Assembly (NCBI GenBank): GCA_902769805.1
Contig: CACXQL010000018.1
Coordinates: 1-46,882 of the forward strand
DNA: 46,882 nucleotides
Origin: an uncultured Prevotellaceae bacterium
Lineage (GTDB): Bacteria; Bacteroidota; Bacteroidia; Bacteroidales; Bacteroidaceae
Direction: 5' to 3'
The notes under the pieces were generated by a model, which did no database searches, was not told the origin of the DNA, and saw only the letters and a program-made list of their open reading frames with translations. Of this stretch, positions 40,937 through 46,882 are shown piece after piece. Positions within the stretch are counted from its first letter, which is position 1, and each line of letters starts with the position of its first letter. Position numbers and translations under genes: made by a program.

Positions 40937-41954
40937 TCCTTATGGAGCCAAGTATGATAACGAGACAAAGCGGTATTATAAGAACACCTATGTGACTGCG
41001 AATAGCATTCGTGGTTTACAGAAGGGGTCACTTGATACTTATACACTATTCATTGAACTGGGTTATAACCTGCTCAGACGAGATGGCAGCTTTGCCTATA
41101 TCGTTCCAATATCCTTAACTTCAAGTGACTCCCTAACAGGAGTACATCGGATATTGATGGGGAACTGTGATACCATCCACATTTCATCGTATGCAGTACG
41201 CCCAAAGCCCGTATTTGAAAATGCCGTCGTAAACACATCAATACTGCTTTTCCAGAAGACTGGTACACCCTGTCAGCATTTGTATTCCACAAAGATGCAC
41301 AGAAGAGATAGCGAATTTGATTTGCAGAAGCTTATTGACAATCTTCAATTTGTTGATGTAAAAGGGCAAACGCTTTATGGCCGTATTCCCAAAATAGGCT
41401 CTGAAATAGAAAAGAATATCCTAAACAAGCTTTTCAAACAGAAAAAGTTGGGTACGCTTGTCAAAACATCTGGAAGTCCCATCATATACAGGTTTGCAGG
41501 AGGACGGTACTTCAAAGTCGTAACAAATTATAGCAATGGTTCATCCGCCGAACGAACTATCTTTTTTGCCAACAAAAAATTAGCAGATGCTGTTGGTTGT
41601 ATACTTAGCAGCAACTTGTCATTTTGGTTTTATCAGATTTTCTCTGATAACCTGAACTGGAAGACATATGAAATAGAAAACTTCACCCTACCACAGCTTT
41701 CAGCTGAGAATGTTGAGTATCTTGACAAGTTATATTCTCGGTATCTTGCAGACATAGAGGCTAAAGCCAATGTCAGGACAACATCTGGGGAGTCCACTTA
41801 CAATGTTGATTCTTTCAAGGAATACAAGATTGTACACTCCAAAACCATCATTGATGAGATAGATGACTACATCTGCCCATTATACGGCTTGACGCAGGAA
41901 GAAACCGACTTCATAAAGAACTATGAATTGGAATTCAGATTGGCAGGAGAATAA
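40899..41954 (+). pseudogene. Silent cassette 2: alternative methyltransferase C-terminal half without start
   Basis: Open from CCC at 40899 to TAA at 41954, 351 residues: PSKEGFDIVIGNPPYGAKYD, then a specificity-type region (AVGCILSSNLSFWFYQIFSDN; WKTYEIENFTLPQL) and a distinct end (YELEFRLAGE). Joined at the shared site it would continue the reading frame of the expressed gene without a gap. Its body is unlike cassette 1 and the expressed copy, as expected for alternative target-recognition domains. Confidence 0.88.
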
Positions 41955-41990
41955 ATGATAATCGGAGGATAATACCTCCGATTATCATTT
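41953..41990. terminator. Symmetric terminator between cassette 2 and the expressed methyltransferase gene
   Basis: Perfect 16-bp stem (AAATGATAATCGGAGG and its complement) with a 6-nt loop ATAATA, A-rich at one base and T-rich at the other. Both convergent stop codons (TAA 41952-41954; TGA at 41987-41985) touch the stem. Being palindromic, it is unchanged by inversion of the segment around it. Confidence 0.9.
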
Positions 41991-44900
41991 GGTCTTACTT
42001 TTCTTCATACGCCTAAATACCATGTCTTGAAGCGTACTTACAATGTATGATTCCTCTTTGTCAAATCCAAAGTAATTAAGCACTATGGCATCTATCATCT
42101 TATGTTGATTGTCATTAAGCGTTATCGAAATACTCGTATCTATAACTTTATCTTTAACTGACATATATAGAGCCAATATTTCAGAAGGCTTGTTGAAATT
42201 GTAGCAAATAGGTATGCTCTTCAAGTCTGTAGCCTCTGCCTTCAACATCCCCCCTCCCAAGTTTGTCCTTCCTGTAATCTCTCTTAAAAGCCAGAACAAC
42301 GATGAGTTACAAAAGAGCCATATGTTTAAGGTTTCTTCTTGCGACAAATCACCATAAACTTCAACATAACTTGATGTATAACCGGAGCATTCGTTAATGC
42401 TACAGAAATGTGTCCCTATCCCTCTTGGCATTATAAGAATTGGTTTTTTCCTACTGCCTGAAATGTCGTCTTTGCTGACATAACAAGACGAATTACTCCA
42501 ACTATAGGTTGGACCAATCTCTGATGTATAATACGGATAAGTTCGAGAAGATTGGCTATAAACAATATGGCTTTTAGTGAGATTTAGTCCTTGCCCAATG
42601 CTTATCTTTGAAGAAAGACTCTTATCTTCAAGTTGGCTTATTGTTTCTATAATCCGTAACAGTTTTTGTTCCGCTCTGATAATAACTCCCCATTTGTAGT
42701 TCTGCAATAATTTATCGCTTGATAAGAATGATTTTAGAGTAACATTTTCCGTATCATGGATGGAGAATGTATTGCATGGATATTTCTCAAGGCTTCCATT
42801 ACAATGAAAGAACTTAACAGGAAGATTATCATTGATCTCTTTTCTGTTCCTGATGATGGTTATAATAGTGTTAATATCAGCTGTTTCAAAATATTTGTAC
42901 TCAGAATCAATAATTGCATGAACTTCACACTTCTTCAACAAAAAATTCTGAAATAGTTTTCCGTAGTCTGTGGAAAGCCACGAATTTTCTGTGATAAAGA
43001 CATTGTACCCATTTGGGTTCAATAATCTCAGTGATAATTCATAGAAGAAAATCAACAAATCTGCACCACGGGGAAAAGCTCCTGCATCTGACAATCTTCT
43101 TTTTTGAATTTCACTCTGCAAACTCACCTTTAATGATTCTGAGAAATTGGAACTTCTCGATTCTAAATACGGCGGATTGCCAATGACAATATCAAAGCCC
43201 TCTTTTGAGGGTCGTGAGAAAACATCATGGAACCAAGTATGCCATAGGAAGAACTGACTATTTGCAGATAAGTCCATATCTTCAAAGTCAATGTGAATGC
43301 CTTGTTCGCTAAGTTCCTGTTTTACAATGTCTGAAATATCCTTTCTTAACTGCACTTTTTTATCATGCTCTGGACAAGCATAATATTCGGCAAGTTTATC
43401 GCGTAGGTTCTTACGATAAACATCTAACATGCTATCGAAAATTGTTATCCCATGACCTGATTCAGGATTGTTTTCAGTCATTGTTGAAAGGTCTGCACCC
43501 TTATATTGCTCCAAAAGTGAATTGCCTTGCATAATCTTAAAATCAAGGTTTGGCAAAGCCTCCGGGGACTTCTCATCTACAATCAATGAGAGCCAGAAAC
43601 GTAGTCGGGCAATATCCACAGCACCACGTTCAATGTCAACACCATAGATGTTATTCTGGATGATGTGACGTTTTATGTTGGCTGCATTCTCCACAATGTT
43701 TGGCTCAATAGCTGAACGACAGAAGAATAGTTCACGCAGTAATCCCATAGGGAAAGCACCAGAGCCAATTGCAGGGTCACATATCTTTACATCAATGAGT
43801 TTTTGGTCAATATCTTCCTTTAAGTCACCGAGCAGGTCTGCATCGTGAGTGGTGACGAACTGGCGAATGCACTCTTTGTTTTCTTCCTTCTGGTCTGTTT
43901 GTAGATACGCTATCAGGCTTTCGCGGCACATATACTGAACAATCTCCTTCGGTGTGTAGAATGCCCCCTTATCCTTATTATCCTCCAGCAAGTTTTCAAA
44001 AATGCGTCCAAGCATTTCGGGGTCAACACCCACTTCTGCATCGTTCGGGTCGTTCTCGTCGATTGTGAAGTTATACTGAGAGAGCATCGTAAGCAGACTG
44101 TCAAAATACTCTGCGGGGAAATGACTTGATTTCTTGTCAAGGTCGTCTCGCTCAAACAACCCACCATTAAGATATGGTATGCGGCATTTGCCGATTCCAT
44201 TAACCTCTGTGTCATAGAGGTCGTCCTTGTCAGAACGGTTGCGGTCTAAACCTTCCGCAAACAAGTCTTCCAATATGTCATCAAGGAAGTTTTCTTTCTG
44301 ACGTTCTGTTGCATTCTTGAAAAGCTTCAGCATAAAGTCGCGGTCGCCTTCACCCCATTCCTTACCAGCAGGAACGCCAAGCCAGCCCTTCTTCTGAAGG
44401 AAGTGCAGGAACACAATACGGCCAAGGAGTTTCTTCACATAGTCACGTATTGGCTTTTCTTCACGATCACGGATTTTGTCTGCTGTCATACCCGTATGGT
44501 CAAAGTCTGTATCGATGAAGTCCTGACGCATTCCATTGGCAGGGTCAACCATGTAATTGACAAAAGCTTCATATTGAGCTTTGTATTTCCCGAAGAACTC
44601 CTTGGAAAGTGCTTCAACATTGAACGCATCTTCAATGTCTTTTATTTCAAGAGAAGCCCTTTTGTCGTATAGAGCCATGAAGTTGTCAGTTGCCGTGCGG
44701 CATGACTGGCCAGGGCCAAGCAGGAACGTATAACGTTTGCTGTCGGTGGACTCTTCCTTGTTGCCACTCTTTCGGCAATAGGTAAAACGCCAATCCCAAC
44801 GAGTATCATCCTCATAATGGAATAGCATGAAAGCACAAGAGAACTGATCCATGACAGCACGAATGAGCCGCTGTATGTTCACGCGGTTACGCTCCATCAT

Positions 44901-45155
44901 AACACGGTCACTAACAGTCACGTCGAAAATCTGCAATGGCTCAACGCCAACATACATCATACCAACTTGCTTGATACTGCGTATTCCAGTGGTTTCTGCC
45001 AGTTGCCTTCGTTCTGGCTGACTTTCTAAAAGTTCTGCCTCATAACCATCCTCAAAGTCATCTTCACCGAAAATGGGAAATATGACATTGTTGAGGAACG
45101 AACTCCAGCCTTGATATCGGCTACTTAAATACTTTTTTAATGACTCCTTATTCAT
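41985..45155 (-). CDS. Eco57I/PglX-type adenine-specific DNA methyltransferase (expressed copy, switchable C-terminus)
   Basis: 1056 residues. A ~380-residue N-terminal region precedes the methyltransferase core: GAFYTPKEIVQYM near 398-409, motif I DPAIGSGAF at 460-468, IYGVDIERGAVDIARLRFW near 503-521, motif IV NPPY at 660-663. Beyond it comes a TaqI/Eco57I-like specificity region to the C-terminus. Residues from about 649 onward are the part that can be exchanged. It methylates adenine (N6) by family rule; whether the N-terminal part also cuts DNA is not decidable. It follows the helicase gene by 12 bp, so the two are co-expressed; their common promoter lies outside. Confidence 0.92.
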   Translation of the reverse strand: MNKESLKKYLSSRYQGWSSFLNNVIFPIFGEDDFEDGYEAELLESQPERRQLAETTGIRSIKQVGMMYVGVEPLQIFDVTVSDRVMMERNRVNIQRLIRAVMDQFSCAFMLFHYEDDTRWDWRFTYCRKSGNKEESTDSKRYTFLLGPGQSCRTATDNFMALYDKRASLEIKDIEDAFNVEALSKEFFGKYKAQYEAFVNYMVDPANGMRQDFIDTDFDHTGMTADKIRDREEKPIRDYVKKLLGRIVFLHFLQKKGWLGVPAGKEWGEGDRDFMLKLFKNATERQKENFLDDILEDLFAEGLDRNRSDKDDLYDTEVNGIGKCRIPYLNGGLFERDDLDKKSSHFPAEYFDSLLTMLSQYNFTIDENDPNDAEVGVDPEMLGRIFENLLEDNKDKGAFYTPKEIVQYMCRESLIAYLQTDQKEENKECIRQFVTTHDADLLGDLKEDIDQKLIDVKICDPAIGSGAFPMGLLRELFFCRSAIEPNIVENAANIKRHIIQNNIYGVDIERGAVDIARLRFWLSLIVDEKSPEALPNLDFKIMQGNSLLEQYKGADLSTMTENNPESGHGITIFDSMLDVYRKNLRDKLAEYYACPEHDKKVQLRKDISDIVKQELSEQGIHIDFEDMDLSANSQFFLWHTWFHDVFSRPSKEGFDIVIGNPPYLESRSSNFSESLKVSLQSEIQKRRLSDAGAFPRGADLLIFFYELSLRLLNPNGYNVFITENSWLSTDYGKLFQNFLLKKCEVHAIIDSEYKYFETADINTIITIIRNRKEINDNLPVKFFHCNGSLEKYPCNTFSIHDTENVTLKSFLSSDKLLQNYKWGVIIRAEQKLLRIIETISQLEDKSLSSKISIGQGLNLTKSHIVYSQSSRTYPYYTSEIGPTYSWSNSSCYVSKDDISGSRKKPILIMPRGIGTHFCSINECSGYTSSYVEVYGDLSQEETLNIWLFCNSSLFWLLREITGRTNLGGGMLKAEATDLKSIPICYNFNKPSEILALYMSVKDKVIDTSISITLNDNQHKMIDAIVLNYFGFDKEESYIVSTLQDMVFRRMKKSKTK
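43174..43213 (-). repeat. Invertible-site copy within the expressed methyltransferase gene
   Basis: 40-bp perfect inverted copy of 40897-40936, encoding PSKEGFDIVIGNP in the expressed frame. Recombination between the two would invert 2317 bp and swap the two C-terminal halves, keeping the reading frame. Confidence 0.95.
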
Positions 45156-45167
45156 GGGGTTGTTTAT

Positions 45168-46882
45168 TTACTTGATGGTTCCTAATACAACGGATGCTTC
45201 GCCTTGCTTACTTTCCACATGGGCAACGAGCTTGCCGATTTCTCGTTCCAGAATCTCGTCAATATCTTGTTGCTCAATAGCAAAAAGACGTGAATCTTGC
45301 TCTTCTAATTCCTTACCTATGGCCAGTACCTTTTTGATTATATCAAAACTACCTCTATCAACTAATTTACGAGCATTCTTCAATAAAATCTTAGATTGAG
45401 AAGATAGACCCGGAGTGTTGTTAATCTTCACCAACATTTCTTTGGCAGCTGTAGCCTTGTCACCAGCCCGTGACTTGTTGATACGGACAAAGTATTGGTT
45501 ATAAGTTTTTATAGCGTCTGCCGACAACTGCTTCCAGTTGTCTGGCAATGGTACACGCTTGGCGTTTTCGTCCACACGCATATCTTCAAGCATTTCAAGC
45601 AAAGAAATAATCTGGGCATTCCCTTCTGCATCTATCCTGATGGCAAGTCTTGCGGAACGTGGAGCTTTCACAATGAAATATGCCGTGCCGCTTGCAGCCT
45701 GTGCTATCTGCCAGTCATCATCGGCTTGTTCTATTTGCAGATAACGCTCCGGGTGGGCATCCTTATATTGCTTTAGTTCAAATACATACTTCTGCAAGGG
45801 AGATTCCTCACCGTCAACAGCTTTGGCTATATCGTAATGCACAACGCTTTCCTCTTCTGAGAAAATCTTGCTATCCTCGCCAAAAAGGACATGGAAGGAT
45901 TGCAACTTCGTATGCGCCTTGCGAACCAACTGTATCTGTGCATCACCTTCAGCACTTGGCATGAAGTTATAGACATATACAAATGGCTCCTTACTTCCGA
46001 TACGGTTTACACGCCCTATACGCTGCATCAGACGTGTTGAGTTCCAAGGTGTATCATAGTTCAGAATGACATTGGCACGGTGGAGGTTTACACCTTCAGC
46101 CAGTACCTCTGTTGTAATGATGACATTGTAATCGTCCTTCCAGACACCTTCGTAATTGGCATCAAAGTTCTCTTCAATCGTATGTTCCATTTCGTCACGA
46201 TTGGCAGCTGTAATGACGAGTGCCTTATAGCCCTTTGCCTTTACTGCTCTTGCAAGCGATTGAACGGTATCTATAGCTTCCGAGAAGATGACTAACTTTC
46301 CAGAAGTGTTCTTCTGGGGATTGAAAAGTTCTGGCTTGATGTTTTCTTTGAAGGCATCAAACTTCGGGTCTTGTGGGTTCTTTGCCCATCGGTCATAGAG
46401 GTTGGAAATGAGCCGGAAATCTTCTTTTAATTGAATATAATATTCTTCTTTGAAGTCTTTGCGCTGATATTCGGCATTCTGTCCCTTCTCGTTACGTCCT
46501 TGTTCGGTAAGTTTCTTTATCTTGGCCCTGATGTCTTCTACACAATCATTGAACGAAACACGCTTACCGCGTTTTTCTGTTTTTGCTTCGTAGTCGAGTT
46601 CTTTGTTCACATCAATTTGCGGGCAAACGAATATGGTGTCGTTCTCCCACATCTTTATCATGTTCTCAGTGTAACGACGAAGATTCAACAGAGATTGGGT
46701 GAAAGCCGTGAACGAACTTTCCAGACGCTTCACAAGAAGAATCTGCATGATTGTAGCAAGCTGCTTAGCCACATCACTTACACCACGGTTGCCTCGACCT
46801 GTATGTTTTCTTTCGTTGGCAGGGTCAACAAAATATTCGATGGCGCGATAACGGAAATACCTTAGCCACTCGTCTGTTTGAA
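45168..46882 (-). CDS. SF2 (SNF2-like) helicase, C-terminal part (runs off right edge)
   Basis: At least 571 residues visible; the frame stays open to the window edge (..EWLRYFRYRAIEYFVDPANERKH). The helicase C-terminal lobe is clear: GKLVIFSEAIDTVQSLARAV, IITTEVLAEGVNLHRANVILNYD (motif V) and TRLMQRIGRVNRIG (motif VI). The ATP-binding N-terminal lobe and any nuclease domain are outside. The ~270-residue tail is helical. It is translated just before the methyltransferase, so the pair looks like a restriction or anti-phage system in which the helicase supplies translocation (inference). Confidence 0.88.
   Translation of the reverse strand, partial: QTDEWLRYFRYRAIEYFVDPANERKHTGRGNRGVSDVAKQLATIMQILLVKRLESSFTAFTQSLLNLRRYTENMIKMWENDTIFVCPQIDVNKELDYEAKTEKRGKRVSFNDCVEDIRAKIKKLTEQGRNEKGQNAEYQRKDFKEEYYIQLKEDFRLISNLYDRWAKNPQDPKFDAFKENIKPELFNPQKNTSGKLVIFSEAIDTVQSLARAVKAKGYKALVITAANRDEMEHTIEENFDANYEGVWKDDYNVIITTEVLAEGVNLHRANVILNYDTPWNSTRLMQRIGRVNRIGSKEPFVYVYNFMPSAEGDAQIQLVRKAHTKLQSFHVLFGEDSKIFSEEESVVHYDIAKAVDGEESPLQKYVFELKQYKDAHPERYLQIEQADDDWQIAQAASGTAYFIVKAPRSARLAIRIDAEGNAQIISLLEMLEDMRVDENAKRVPLPDNWKQLSADAIKTYNQYFVRINKSRAGDKATAAKEMLVKINNTPGLSSQSKILLKNARKLVDRGSFDIIKKVLAIGKELEEQDSRLFAIEQQDIDEILEREIGKLVAHVESKQGEASVVLGTIK

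Noticed and set aside
39649-41954. Two complete, separate DNA methyltransferase genes on the plus strand
   Set aside because: Both frames begin at the NPPY region, lack motif I and any start codon upstream, and one is preceded directly by a stop; they fit silent cassettes.
38995-45155. Type I hsdS shufflon
   Set aside because: The switched protein has methyltransferase motifs I and IV itself and no hsdS, hsdM or hsdR-type gene is present; only the switching principle is alike.
41985-46882. Naming the locus as DISARM or BREX
   Set aside because: Helicase plus Eco57I-type methyltransferase is suggestive, but none of the diagnostic partner genes (drmA/B/C, pglZ, brxC) is in the window.
1-46882. 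tRNA or rRNA genes
   Set aside because: Reading through the intergenic regions showed no cloverleaf-like sequence with conserved T-loop bases and no rRNA motifs; a covariance-model search would be needed for certainty.

Overview
The window looks like a chromosome segment from a Bacteroidota, most likely a Prevotella/Segatella-type gut or oral anaerobe. Evidence: Bacteroidota promoters (TTTG, 19-20 nt, TAnnTTTG) occur in front of many genes; the window holds a BtuG-type surface B12 lipoprotein, DUF4421, DUF3098 and DUF2723 proteins, a TonB-dependent receptor and SusD-era style GH2/GH43 glycosidases with signal peptides; base composition is mid-40s % GC. The genus is an inference.

Layout. 1-99: edge of an IS3-like element. 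140-6919: housekeeping genes (Crp/Fnr regulator, lepA, a formate/nitrite-type channel plus small lipoprotein, yebC, pheT). 7168-16264: glycerate kinase, DUF3098, a large DUF2723 membrane protein, a membrane-anchored winged-helix regulator with a secreted beta-glucuronidase-like GH2 enzyme, and a transketolase-rpiB operon. 16285-22449: a tightly packed six-gene minus-strand operon (membrane protein, hisB, Gfo/Idh, DUF4421, DUF1232, FAD oxidoreductase). 22591-22785: two adjacent 22-bp tandem arrays. 22794-28276: a cobalamin-riboswitch-controlled operon btuB-btuG-btuF-btuC. 28414-29603: cobyrinate a,c-diamide synthase split into two overlapping genes. 29626-32213: GH43 glycosidase and a DMT-type transporter. 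32296-37297: an accessory island with a DUF3987 primase/helicase-like protein, a P5-like lysozyme-type protein, DUF5675 and unknown proteins. 37486-38723: a promoter-driven 40-residue gene and an ORF6N gene flanked by 95-bp direct repeats. 38757-46882: a small serine recombinase followed by a restriction/modification-type locus.

The most interesting locus is the last one. A helicase (running off the right edge) and a 1056-residue Eco57I/PglX-like adenine methyltransferase are transcribed leftward. Facing them, in the opposite orientation, lie two start-less, open cassettes that each begin at the same point of the protein (R/PSKEG-FDIVIGNPPY) and encode alternative C-terminal methyltransferase/target-recognition halves. 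One cassette carries a 40-bp perfect copy, in inverted orientation, of the sequence inside the expressed gene, centred on the dyad CCCTC-AAAA-GAGGG, and a serine recombinase gene abuts the cassettes. This is the architecture of a DNA-inversion switch (shufflon) that would exchange about 400 residues of the methyltransferase, including the DNA-specificity domain. A symmetric terminator hairpin sits at the junction of the two convergent reading frames and keeps working in either orientation.

A second theme is slippage-prone sequence. Short tandem repeats occur between genes (19, 22, 14, 10 bp) and inside genes. Inside genes they keep the frame (24 nt) or read through as low-complexity peptide, except in the btuB signal peptide, where a 7-nt repeat could switch the receptor on and off.
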